This document shows, in pieces, positions 1-12,630 of a stretch of DNA of 64,000 bases. Made by a program: the position numbers and the translations under genes. Positions within the stretch are counted from its first letter, which is position 1, and each line of letters opens with the position of its first letter. The stretch is from positions 9,176,001-9,240,000 of the forward strand of contig CAVNZM010000009.1 in assembly GCA_963693365.1 (NCBI GenBank). Reading direction: 5' to 3'. The stretch comes from Amoebidium appalachense (Eukaryota; Ichthyosporea). The notes under the pieces are model-generated. The model was not told where the DNA came from. It ran no database searches and was given only the letters and a program-made list of their open reading frames with translations.

Positions 1-108
1 TTGAAGAAAGTATCCCTGATTGTTACAATGTTAGATTAGACTTTGGCCTTGGGGGGAGAATGTGGGGGGTGTTTGTGTGTGTGCACGTGTGTGGATGGGC
101 GGGCGGGC

Positions 109-139
<31 letters not shown>

Positions 140-368
140 TGTTTTGCGGACACCGGGGGGGGGGGGGGGGGGGGGGAGTCTAAATGTTTTGCGGACACGC
201 GGCAGGATTTTTATTTTCGACCGGATGGGCTAAAACATGAGAGCCTGCATGATGGCTATCAAAATTTTGTTCCTCACCAACGAACAGCATCTGTACAGTG
301 AAATGGGGCCACAACTACAGTATTGAAAAAGGCCACATCATACCTACCCTTGTTTGTGTTTCCTACAG

Positions 369-483
369 TTTTTTTCTGCAATTTGTTTATGGACGACTAG
401 AGCTGCCCCATAGGATATGCAACTACATCATCAACAGCCACACTGAGGACTGGCATTCTGTGAATGCACTAAATTATTATTAA
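369..483 (+). CDS. possible terminal coding exon of a gene entering from the left
   Basis: A pyrimidine-rich acceptor (tttcctacag, ending at 368) is followed by an open frame, entered in phase 2, that ends at TAA 481-483. The 37-codon peptide includes LQFVYGRLELPHRICNY and has ordinary amino-acid composition, unlike the surrounding repeat. No domain is recognisable. An open stretch at about 205-291 could be the preceding exon, but its apparent donor does not match in phase, so I do not join them. It could also be chance open sequence. Confidence 0.25.
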
Positions 484-2040
484 AGGGGCTCGTCACCAAC
501 AAACCCAAGAACCAACCCATTCAATCAATGGCTCTCTTAAAGACGTTTGATTGTGGGCTTTGCAAGCGGCTTTCAAGTTCATTTTCATTTTGCCCTCCTT
601 TTGTAAAGATGGTTTCCCCACGGGGGGGGGGGGGGGGGGGGGTCTCCGCCCCCTTCCTCCCTCTCCCTCTCTCTCTTTTGGTGGTGTTTGTTGACAATGT
701 TGTTGTTGTTGAATGAGACGAAGAGAAGAGGAGGGGGCGTGAGGGGGAAGGGGGAGGAAGGGGGATATGAGAGCCTCCCATCACCACCCCACAGAAAAAA
801 AGAGAACCATCACAACACACATCCACACAAACACACACACAGACACACACACACTATACAACCTCCCGCGTAGGCCACAGACAGGTCTCTCTCGCTCCCC
901 CCCCCCTCCCCACCCCCCTCTTCATTTTTCGCCAGAAATGAGGGCCAATAGTCTGAGTTATAATGTTGATTTCCAAGCACTGATAGGCTGATGATGAAAA
1001 TACCGTAACATGGGTTCGTAAAGAGCATCCCCGAAATGTTCTATGAGACCTAGTTGAGAGACCTATTTGTGATGTGGTGGAGGAGGCCGGGAGGGGAAAA
1101 GGGAGGAGTGGCTGGTTTGTAGGTGAATTTTGGCAAGGCTTAAATATTAACCGCGCGTTATAACAGCATTCGGAATGTTTCGACTTACAGTTACCGTCTA
1201 CTATTGAGACCCCTCACAGCAACCGCACCAAAACAAAAACTTGAATGGTGTACCCACCCACACGCCACCTGTCACCCCACGCCACCCACACACCACCTGT
1301 CACAAAAACGCACACACAAGCACACACACAAGCACACACGTACACACACGCACACATTGATACACATCATGAAGACACGCACCCCCCCCATACAAAAATA
1401 AATAAATCAAACTCACTTGCCCGCCCACTTACAAACACGTGCGCGCACGTGCATCATAGTACACACGCAAAATTACACACAAGCGCGCACACACATACAC
1501 ATACAAGCACACACGAACGAACACACACACGCCCCGTACCCGTGACACGCAAATACAGGTAAACACGCGCACGCGCACATCATAGGACACACACCCGCAT
1601 GCATGCGCGCGCACACACAAAGTTTTATGAAAGGAATCCAAAAACAGCATCCCGCCTCCCCCCTTCTGCCTCCCTCCATCCCTCTATACCTCCCTCAGAG
1701 TCCTCCCTCCGTAGCTCAATAGGCTCCCTCCCTCCTTCCCTCCATCCCTTCTTCCCTCGGTCCCTCCCTCCCTCCCTCCCTTCTAACCTTCCACCCACCC
1801 TCTCTCCCTCTCCCTAGGTAAAGAGGCCTCCCTCCCTCCCACGCACCACCCACCCACCCACTCTCCCTTCCACCCACCCCCACCCAACCACCCCGTGACC
1901 CTCCCTAGCGAAAGAGGCCTCCCCCCCCTCCCTCCCTCCCTCCATAGCTAGAGAGGTCTCCCTCCCTCCATAGCAAAAGAGTTCTCCCTCCCTCCCTCCC
2001 TCGATGCCATCATCCTCCACCAAAACTCACCTGTCTCTTC
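484..2040. other. gene-free stretch of low-complexity DNA
   Basis: Holds short poly-G and poly-C runs, a CA-rich cluster (about 1260-1620) and an imperfect (CCCT)n tract (about 1655-2010). I see no splice-supported exon. Confidence 0.6.
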
Positions 2041-2243
2041 ACACAATATTTAGCCACGTATGAACGGGCCCCCAGCACAACTACGCCCCGACGTACAACT
2101 AACAACCTCCAGCACCTCCGCTAAGATGCCGCCTTGAACTGGCTGCGACTCCCGAGGTTCAAGTCGCGCGCCAAATATGAAAAAACGGCATGTGATTGGT
2201 CCGCCTATCATGGGGCGCAGGGGTTGCCAGGTCACTGGCCGCC

Positions 2244-2283
2244 CACGGCCATCTAGAAACACCGGTGCTTCTAGATGGCCGTG
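2244..2283. repeat. 40-bp near-perfect palindrome flanked by 7-bp direct repeats
   Basis: The outer arms are CACGGCCATCTAGAA and TTCTAGATGGCCGTG, and the inner CACCGGTG is itself palindromic. Only one base pair (A against C) is mismatched. GGCCGCC occurs on both sides (2237-2243 and 2285-2291), like a target-site duplication. The arms recur with a compensated change at 56609-56632. Confidence 0.85.
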
Positions 2284-3147
2284 TGGCCGCCTTAATCGTT
2301 TTACCTCAAACGGTATCGTATTGTCGGAAAGTCTTTTTTTAATAATGACTTTATTGATAAGCTCAGCAAAATAGAAGCCATCAAGATATTGGAAAGTCTG
2401 AATCGTATTGGTGGGGTGTTTTTCAATAAACCCCAACTGTTTTGTAATTTCAGATACTAATATCGTACAAATTTTTGCTTCACTAATAATATGGAACCCT
2501 AAAAGAGAAAAAAGGGCTTCGTATTCTTCGTTTCAAGCGCAAGAAATACCAACAGATCACTTTTTAATAGAGATCATTCATTTTTCTTATATCAAGACAT
2601 CAAATTACACGCTTGGAGCCTATATAATTGATACGAACGGTGAATACGGCACCCTACAGTCACACGGCCCTCTGAAAAAAAGACAGTTCTAACCGTGTTG
2701 GCCCCTGTGCCCGCCTTAATCGTATTTTGGGCCAATACGATTGGTAAGGCAAACCCTGTTGGATTGGGCTTGGGACTTGGTAAGGTTCGAATCGAATCGC
2801 GAAGGGCCGCCAGGCCCGGAGCACGGCGCACGGCCCACCAGGGCCAGCCCTCAGACCCCCCCTGCCCTCCCTCCCCCCAGACCTCCCCCTGCCCTCCTCC
2901 CTGACCTCCCTCCCGCTGCCTGGCTTGAAACAAGAAAGGGAAGGGAGGGAGGGAGAGGGGTTGGGGGATGCCCACTCTCTTTCCGCATGCAGTGTATGGG
3001 TGACCATAATTCAGCCCCGCCCAGGGATTTCGGAAAATAGGATTCAAGGGGTTGCATTTTTAATGCACGAAATAGAGTCGTCACCTAACTACACCCATGG
3101 GAATGATATTAGATCACATCCCCATATTTTCATTTCTTTGATTGTGG

Positions 3148-3232
3148 GGTCATATCATGGCATGGCTTTTGGCCCTTCTTAGTCAAACGAGGTCATATCA
3201 TGGCATGGCTTTTGGTCCTTCTTAGTCAAACG
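3148..3232 (+). repeat. tandem duplication of a 42-bp unit
   Basis: GGTCATATCATGGCATGG and the bases after it, to AGTCAAACG, occur at 3148-3189 and again at 3191-3232 with a single difference (GGCCC against GGTCC). Nearby DNA is non-coding. Confidence 0.9.
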
Positions 3233-3655
3233 GTTATTCTCTTTATGCGTTTACACCCATGTTGAGTTGCTCATAGTGCATTTCTTGACACAAGTGATCT
3301 CCACTTGATTGCCACGTTGACCGCTAACCATGATACTGTGAGGCAGATCTACCTCAGTTACGTAGTTACAAAGTGTTACATCCAGCCCCCCCTCTTTGAT
3401 GCCATCCCCCCCCCCCCCCCCCCCCCCCCCTCTCCCCACCCTCCCAATCAACATCCTATTTTCCCTCCCCCTCCCCCCTTCCGCCCCCACACACACAGGG
3501 GGGGGACTCTTTCCTATTTTTGTTTTCCTGCTCTCCCTGCTGTTTCTAAAGAGACATAGGCTGCCCCCCCTTGAAGCTCCCTCCCCCCCCCCCCCCCCCC
3601 CCCCCCTTTCCTTCTCCGACCTTCCCCTCCCCTCGCCTTCCCCCCCTTCCCCCCC

Positions 3656-3686
<31 letters not shown>

Positions 3687-3855
3687 AAAAAAAAAAAAAA
3701 AAACAAATAAAGATAAATCTGATTGAATACTAAAAACAATATCAAAAGACAGAAGATCTTGGTGAACGTTGGACACCCTAAAGAAGAGGTGGTTTATGTC
3801 TACAAGACTTTGGGTGCTTAAAAGATGGCGGATGTATATAATAATTGGGAGGCCC

Positions 3856-3887
<32 letters not shown>

Positions 3888-3917
3888 CGCGCGTGCGTGC
3901 GTGCGTGCGTGCGTACG

Positions 3918-3965
<48 letters not shown>

Positions 3966-3969
3966 TGTG

Positions 3970-4001
<32 letters not shown>

Positions 4002-4006
4002 TGACG

Positions 4007-4082
<76 letters not shown>

Positions 4083-4085
4083 GTG

Positions 4086-4154
<69 letters not shown>
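3856..4154. repeat. compound GT / GTGC microsatellite
   Basis: (GT)n, then about 40 copies of GTGC, then (GT)n again, interrupted by short substitutions. It produces long artefactual Cys-Val and His-Thr frames. Confidence 0.95.
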
Positions 4155-4621
4155 TGGGTTGGGGGGAGGGGGGCGGAGGGAGGGAAGGGGGGCTATTTGG
4201 GCCTACAGACGCATGAAAACTGCTCTCCAAGTTGTGTGTTGGTGGCTGGGAAAGACGAGAAGGAAAGGGAGGTTAGGGAAGGGGGAAGGGTGGTTGGGTG
4301 ATTTGGCTTTCTCTGTGAGCCGTGTGTGCGTGTGTGCGTGTGTGCGTGTGTGTGAGTGTGTGTGTTTTTGCGTGTGTGTGTGTTTGTGTATCGGTGGTGG
4401 TGGTTGGGGGGAGGAGAGGGTGTGGGAGGGGGGCAAATCAGAGAAGGACTGTACAGCAACAGTTGTGGGTGACTTTATGGTCCGTGGGATTTAGGCAGCC
4501 ACAGTGACTGTCAAGGTAGCCAGAATAATGCAACCACCATGGTGGCATGCACCTGGGTGGGCAGTCACCCAACTGAGAAAAAAGAACACCTTCACGGGTT
4601 GCAAACACATAACCCGTGTGA

Positions 4622-4953
<332 letters not shown>

Positions 4954-5363
4954 TTCCGAGGAGGAGGATCCTCTTCCAGCCAATCCCCGAGGTCCAACCA
5001 TCCCAGCCTTCCTTGTCTTTACCCGTATTGACGCAAACTTCCAGGTCAGGCAAAGCCCAACCACGGTCTAAATAATCAACGGTTACCAACAAGGCCTGGT
5101 CGAGGATCCCGAATATAGCAGCTTAAGGCCATGCACACAGAACCGGCCATCTTCGGAAGGGCTACGGCGGACTATACAGAGGGGTGAAATATGTGCTTTC
5201 AATTGGTGTGTCTGGTGGGAAGGGTATAGGAGCGGGTAAATTGGACATAGCACGTGTGGTGGGGAGGTGGGGGTCAACGGTGGACGGTGGGTTGGTTGGT
5301 TTTCCTGTTTCATGTTTCAAGTGGGTTTGTTGGTTTTTATTTTTTTTTTATTTTTTTTTTTCT

Positions 5364-5401
<38 letters not shown>

Positions 5402-5915
5402 GGGAATAGGTTATTCAAAATTTTATTTTGATGTGTGGCATGTGGGCCACCACAGAAGTCTTTCGAAGCCAGCCATCCGCCGAAGCCTTACGGTATGTGC
5501 ATCGCATGCATTTAGGGGTGGGGGGAGGGAACATGACGGGGGGATAATTAGCTGATACAAAGCCATGGCTGTGATCGTAAACGCAGGAAAGGGTTTGGGC
5601 TGGGACCATAGTATTGCTCGTACCTGCCCTTATCACATTTCATGCCAGAATACAAACCAGGAACAACCAAAACGAGTCATATCGAAGGTGTCTGCACATA
5701 GACCTGATATTAGTCATGCGTGAAGCGAGGCTTTCTCCCATGCCGTGCGTTCTTTCGTGCTTTTCTTTCCTTCTTTCATCCTTTCTTTTCTTTTTCTTTT
5801 TTTTTTTTGGGGGGGGGGGGGGGGGAGAGGGGGGGGGGGGGGGGGGGGTGACCTGAACGCATAAGGGTTGCGGTGGGAACCCTGACCTTAAAGTCGCACT
5901 GGTCAACAATTACCA

Positions 5916-6024
5916 GCTGCATATGCGCAGTGGCTATACATTTTATATGGGTGGTCACCCGACTAACCGGAGTACAATCAGCGGGTAGTGAATACACAGA
6001 ACCGTGTCTTTGATTGTGGGACGG
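5916..6024 (+). repeat. diverged repeat pair, copy 1
   Basis: This block (GCTGCATATGCGCAG through GATTGTGGGACGGG) is clearly related to 7192-7298 in the same orientation, with shared words such as GGTCACCC and TGATTGTGGG. No coding frame is conserved between the copies. Confidence 0.65.
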
Positions 6025-7191
6025 GGATGTGTTGGATTACTGAGCGTGATATGTATCGATGACCAGCTCTAGAGATTAAGAGTAACATTTAGCAGTTGAA
6101 GTTAAAACGAAGATGCATTCCCACCGACTGTTGGCTCTCATCTTCACAGGGGCCCATCCACCACCTAAATTTGTTAATACGTCCCGCTCACCCCCTCCCC
6201 CTGCGGCCTCACCTGCTTCTCTCCCCCCTCCCCACTCCCTCCTTCCCCTTCCCCCCTCCCTCCCTTCCTCCCCTCTCCCCCCCCCCCCCCCCCCCCCTTT
6301 CCCAACGGCCAAACACAAGGCTTACCGATTGCCCTAACACCCATCCATTAACAAGCGCAGCTACAGACGCAAGCAAAAACATCTGAACCGCCCTTTTCTC
6401 AGTCCGCTTTTCCCCTGTTCCTCTTCCCACCTTGCTCCCGGTACTTTCACGACTGATTTAAAATCTGAAAAACAAATATCTCCCTCTCCCCTTCTTCGAA
6501 TCCCCATTCGTAAGATGCTGAGCACAAGGCTTTTCTTTCTTTCTAAGGCTTTTTCTTTTTTTCTTTTTATTGTAGGGGAAGGGCGGGAGGGTGTGTGTGT
6601 GTGTGTGTACTTGTGTGTGAAGAATGATAATATCGGTTCAATGACAAACACAAAATACCCCCTCTCCCCGTCCTACCCCCTCTCACCCTTTCTGGACGAA
6701 GTAAGTCCGCATAGTAACCCCCCCCCTCCCCCCCCCCCCCCTCCTCCCCCTCTCCCCCCCCCCCCCCCTCCCCCGCGCCCCCAATCTCCTCATGTTTTCC
6801 CCTTTCCAACCAAGTTGTATCCATCCACACTCACCGATGGCTATGACTACCCACCTCCCTCCCTCCCCTTCTTGAACAATTCAGCCTTCCGATTCGTCTT
6901 TCTCATTCATACCGAGAAAGGCCCAGTCATAACAATATTATGATAGGAAACCAACCATACAGCTAACTCTCTAGACACCCAAAGGGCACACAGCAATATA
7001 TCTGACTACGAATCGGCACCGGCTTTTAAAAACAATACGACAAACACTGGTAAAGATATCCGAAAGGGGTTAAAGGGTCTTCGTTTTGGGCAGCAGTTAA
7101 AGGGTTTTTGAGCAATTGTTATGGGGTCGATGTCCTTTTTAATATTGGCCTTGGGTGCCTGTGCGGTCAGCACCATGGAGACGTGGCCTCG

Positions 7192-7298
7192 AGTTGCATA
7201 TGCACATTGGCTATGCATGTATATGGATGGTCACCCAACCGATGATAGTGCAATCAATAGAAAGTGAGTGCACAACGGTGGCTTGATTGTGGGGCGGG
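7192..7298 (+). repeat. diverged repeat pair, copy 2
   Basis: Partner of 5916-6024: GTTGCATATGCACATTGGCT, then GGATGGTCACCCAACCG, then TTGATTGTGGGGCGGG. The element is unknown. The stretch from 7300 to 10150 that follows is poly-C/poly-G and CA-rich DNA with no supported gene. Confidence 0.65.
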
Positions 7299-7423
7299 AT
7301 TCGGGCTAGAATTTATGCCGTGAAACCATGGGCGGCTCAATTAGTCGTCATTAGGTGGGCAGAATCTGATGTTTCTGCTTGAAGGTAATATGGTGCTAAC
7401 ATTTTCGTACATCTTTCCCCCCA

Positions 7424-7459
<36 letters not shown>

Positions 7460-7495
7460 CACCGCCTCCCCCCTCCCCCCCCTCCCCCCCCCCCA

Positions 7496-7526
<31 letters not shown>

Positions 7527-9375
7527 CCCCCCCTCCCCCCTCCCCCCACAAAGAAAAAAATAAAAAAATAAAAAATAACGCCCCCGCCATTCCACTTCTC
7601 CCGCATAACCTTTTCCTACTTCCCCCAAGGAAAAAAAAAAGAAAGAAAGAAAAACGAGACAATTTATGCAGTAGGCAACCCTCCCACCACCTCGGTCCCA
7701 TCCCACAGGCCAATCCCCCTATATTCACAGTTATCCCCTGCCACATGCCTTCTCCAACCTTCCCCCCCCCCCCCCCCCCTCTCTCTCTCCCCCCCCCTCC
7801 ACCACCCCATCGCCCCATCTCCCCGGGTTCCACACTCGCTCACACACGCACACACACACACACACACACGCACTCACGCACACACACACGCACACACACA
7901 CACACAAGATTCAAGATTCTCACATACACAGAACCCCCACAACCACGCTCCTTGGTGCCGCTCCTTGCCATGGTCCCCCCCCCCCCCCCCCCCCCCCTTC
8001 CCCTGCCGTTCGCCTGGCGTAAGGCGCACACTCATGTGTACCTCAGCAATGTGAAGCACCGGTCAGCCTCAGGCAGAGGACGTAGGTGCTGCGGGGTGCA
8101 CCCATACTCAAAACATTAACGAAATTTCAAACTAAACCCACCCGAACTTAGGGACCCACACCAACCCAGCTTGTCCCAAAGTTGGTAAACTGAAAATACA
8201 CACACTGAGGCAACGATTGGCCCTCAAGGCACCACCAACCTCTCGGCCTCACCCCACCAAAATACCTGGTCCCCCCCCCCCCCCCCCCCCCGCCTTCAGC
8301 ACCGCCCCCTCCCCCCCCCCCCCCCCCCCCCCTCCAGCCCCCCTTCCTTTGCCCTCTCCCCCCCCCCCCCCCCCCCCTCTCCCCCCACCGCCCCTCCAAG
8401 GCCGGCCTTCCCTTAAATCCCCACCTCTCCCTCTCCCCCCTTTTTCCAATCTCCCACCATCGTCATTCACCCACCCACCTTCCCACTAGGATTTTGGTCG
8501 TGTGCAACCCCCCGATCTCTGGCTTCTGGCCCCAGGTTAACGCTATCATCTAGTTATTCCTTTTTTTCCTCCGTCTGTCTCGCTACCCATATCTCCTTCT
8601 CTTAACCACCCTCCCCTCCCCCCCCCCTTCCCCCCCTTCCCCCCCTTACCCCCCTCCCCAGCCCCCCCCCCTCCCCCCCCCCCCCCCCCCCCCCCCTTTC
8701 CTATTATCCCTTCCCCTATTACTGCTAGAAAACAACAGTGTTATATTTCGCAAAACGGAAAGGGGAGGGGAGAGGGGGGAGGGGGGAGGGGGGGGGGGGA
8801 AGGGGGGAGAGGGAGAAAGAGGGAGAGAGAGAGAGTGTGTGTGTGTGTGTGCGGTGTGTATGTGTGTGGTGGTGGTGGTGGGTGGGGGGGGGGGGGGGGG
8901 GGGGGGGGGGAGGGGGGGGGAGGGGGTGGGAGGTTTGGAAGGCTATGAGTGTGAAATGTCCTTGTACCGGTATACCATGCTCACCAGCCCTTCCCCTTCC
9001 ATCTCCCGTTTACTCACCAACTTCCCTTCAACAACTGCCTATCCCTGGTCTTCCGTTTTCTGTAGTGCTTCCATCCCCCTCACCCTCCCCACCCACCCAC
9101 CACCACCACCACCACCACACCATTTCTTTTGCCCACCAGATCCTTCCCCAAATGTTACTTTCGACTCCGGCTCTATATAATCCCATCTCAACCTCCAAGA
9201 CTTCTCTCTCCCCCCCCCCCCCCCCCCCTCCCCCCCCCTCCCCCCCCCCCCCCCCCCCCCCCCCAACCCCCGGGGATCCCTGCTGCCTCACCACTGCCTA
9301 AGCTCTAACTTGCCCGGCCACCAGTGATTGACTTTCACAATTCGAATGCTCTCGTGAGCTTGAGCTCTCGAGCCC

Positions 9376-9406
<31 letters not shown>

Positions 9407-9842
9407 ACACACACACACAGTGACATTTAGGTCGATAGATTGTCGACTGATGAGCGAACAACATACACCTGCTAAACCTAGACTTCTAACAGATATCTTG
9501 CACACGGTTTATTCACTGTGGCGCATATAACGCTTGATATGCTTATTTGTGTACCGTGACTTCGAGAGTTCCCTGTCTAGCCGTAATGGAGCCCGGCTGG
9601 GGATATTCTTTCGAGGATTTTGCTGAGTCACACACGGTGAAAACAGTGGCTCCCAGATCACAATAAAGCCTCGAGCTCTACGCTCCCCTCCCCACCCTTT
9701 ACACACACCCCTTCTCCGCTCTCCCCAGTCCACCCGGGTCATGCACACACACCGAAATGATGTTACCTATTTATTTTTCCACTCCCTTTGGCTCAGCACC
9801 CGAATTATTTAACAAGTATACATAACACACGCCACCCGGTCC

Positions 9843-9843
<1 letters not shown>

Positions 9844-9877
<34 letters not shown>

Positions 9878-10057
9878 CACACGGACACACACACACACCC
9901 ACACACACACACCTGTATGTACACACACACGCGCGCGCGCGCGCACACACACGCACACACGCACGCACACACGCACACACGCATGCGCATGCGCACGTGC
10001 ACACACACGCACACACACACACGCACACACACACACACACACACACACCGTGACACA

Positions 10058-10097
<40 letters not shown>

Positions 10098-10120
10098 GAC
10101 ACACACAGACACAGTGTCAC
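9844..10120. repeat. interrupted CA-rich microsatellite cluster
   Basis: A series of CA tracts broken by CG-containing interruptions. Non-coding. Confidence 0.9.
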
Positions 10121-10149
10121 ACATGTACACAGGTGCAGACGAAGCACCA

Positions 10150-11308
10150 CCTGGCCCACCAAACTGTTGGATTAAAGTAAGAAGATATATCCTCCTGTTC
10201 ATCCACACGTTTTTTGATGGTAGCTTCGTGACCACATTACCTCGAGTGATCACGTAGTAGGAGAAGAATTCGATTCATTCACCGTGACTGTGGTGATACC
10301 CATTCTGCGATTTGCATGCTTGGGCGTGGCACCACGTGAAAAAATTTGCACAACTAATGTGTAGTGATCAGTAGATACGGCCGGTGCTCAGGGCCCAGTC
10401 CACTGCCGGTTTGCCAAACGGGCATCACAGAGTCATCCAACCAGCACCTACCGCACCTACCACCATCACACAGTGTCAACCTTGGGCTTCCTGTGGCCCA
10501 ACCCCATCGCAGGATCCTGTCAGTGTTGAATAAACACGACCACGTCCTGATACAAAGTCATGCGGCCAGGCGCATACCACAATAATTTTCGCTTCAATGA
10601 TCAGGGTGGCTATGTAAAAGGTGATAACCGATATGGGTGCTTGGGCCGTGCCCAGAAATGCGGCAATAGTTCTCAGAATAGACCTTCTGATTAAAAAAAA
10701 AAAATTAAACCGACTCATATCGATTGATCAAGTGATCACATGATGTTCCTTTTACTGCTGTAGCTAGACTTCTGGACACCAGTAGTAACGATAAAGTATG
10801 CCATCAATGAGAGAAAACCTATATACGTACTACACGCCTCGAACTTTCTTTGTTTGCCTTCAAGTAGTTAGTAAAAAAGATGTGCCTACAGTAATCCTGC
10901 GAACTGTGGAATTGATCAGACATCAGTGCATGATCATGAATGACGGCCTGGTACCGGTCGGGATCGATATCCCCGGCGCCGGTCGTGCATATGCGCGCGG
11001 GCAACGACTGAGATGAACAGCAAATTGGTGGTTATGTAAATCCTTTTTTCTGTTCCTATATTATCTTTTGCCACACTAAATAGATAGATGGAGCACTGCA
11101 GGGCAGAGACGGGCTGTCGGTGCACAAATGATTGGTCCTTCTAAAAACTTGGTGACGTGCATGGGCTGGAAACAGGGCCAGATCTTTCTTTACAGTGCCC
11201 ACTGCCCACTGTGCCACTTGGACCTAAAAACGCCACCTGAAACCCGAAAAAAGCCACTTGACATGGAGCGCTGCCAGGTCCACTGAACTCAGGGCCAGTG
11301 GACCTAAA

Positions 11309-11360
<52 letters not shown>

Positions 11361-12630
11361 GTTGAGTGGAAGTGGAATACAGGCAAAGTTGCCAAAATAC
11401 AAGTGCGCCACTTTACAAACAAGCCACCCACTCCTACAACATATTTCAAGCCCTGGCTGGAAAGCAGCGCACTGCCACGCTGCGCCCCTATTGGCGGGCT
11501 CACGAATTGGCGCGCAGCTGCGTGGCCCATATTTGGGTTCAATAACTATCCACGGCCAATCAACCCCCTTCTAAGCTTTTTCACGTCAAGATCGGCATGC
11601 ACTTTCTTAGATGGCGATACTCATATGTGCAACATTATGTAGTAGAATATGAAAGAGATATTTGTTACATCTTTTATTTAGAATGATTAGCAGTGTAGGT
11701 TCTCGTAAGATACGGCGTGGTTTGGTGCATTGATAGTAGCCATGGTCATATCTGATAACTTTGGCAATTTGCCTCCGGAGTCGCACGCAGAGAGGAGAGT
11801 TGCTCAGAATAAACCGTGGGAGCCAATCGGATCGCGGGCCTTAAAGAAAAGTTATAAGCCCAATCAAAAGTTGTCACGCTAGCCATATTTGGTGCCATCC
11901 TTTTCCCTTAGAGTCCGCTTAAGCAAACCGGGAATATCGACTCTAGGATCAAATTTCAAGCACATCATTTAGTAATTGCCTGCAAGGGTTTCGAAACCCC
12001 CCCCTTTGGGCGGTCAAATCATTAAATTGGTTCCGAAAATTCAAGATAAAGTAAAATTTAATTTCCCGTATAGAAAGGAAAATAGGGTTTACTCTGATGA
12101 ATGGATCATGGCAACGATAAGGCGCCGGTATATAATCTTGAGACACAACTTCTGAGCCGGCTTCGTGCCTCGTTCACTTCATTAGTTTTGCCATCTGCAC
12201 ACACACACAGGCACACAAAAGCATGCGCACACGCCGGGGAGAGGGTGTCAGTTGGTGTCTGTGTGCATCTATTGTAATTAGCGGTGCGATCTGTTGATCA
12301 TTCAAGCGTATGTCAGGACATGTTTTGTGCTCTGATTAGGCTGTGTGCTAACGACTTCCATTTAGCCGTTGGTTGCACATGAATGAAACACACACGTGCA
12401 GCCTTGAACTAGAGTAGCATCGTTCGGTTTCTTCGCTGATATTATAAATTATAACTGGTCACAAATCAGAAAAGACTTGAATGGAGAAAAGACTTGAATG
12501 AAGACTTGATGGTCTGCGTGCATTTACCACACAGGGAAGTCAGCTGGACTTTTGTAGGAGTTACAGATGTTTTGATCCTCCCTGGTTTTGTTTCTTGCTA
12601 GGATTTACTTTTTCTTTTACATTGCTGAAA
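10150..12630. other. mostly unique non-coding DNA upstream of the zinc-finger gene
   Basis: Less repetitive than the rest of the left flank. It contains an (AT)n tract (11313-11355) and a few small direct repeats (for example GGACCTAAAA near 11220 and 11300). I see no exon with convincing splice sites. The 5' leader and promoter of the zinc-finger gene should lie in the last few hundred bases, but I recognise no specific motif there. Confidence 0.5.

Noticed and set aside
2050-2436. 128-codon minus-strand frame
   Set aside because: It crosses the 40-bp palindrome, shows no family similarity and has no splice context. I treat it as chance.
2740-2830. GGTTCGAATCGAATC resembling a tRNA T-loop
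   Set aside because: No cloverleaf stems could be drawn around it. I found no convincing tRNA or rRNA gene in the window.
7337-7833. Poly-Gly and poly-Pro frames over 100 codons
   Set aside because: They result from G and C homopolymer tracts, with no splice or domain support. The same reasoning removes those near 3250-3745, 8148-8489, 16097-16412, 41384-42071 and 61822-62181.
10798-11016. Plus-strand frame with DVPTVILRTVELIRHQC, faintly like the start of a RhoGAP domain
   Set aside because: The similarity is a few residues only, the catalytic arginine region does not follow, and no adjoining exon was found.
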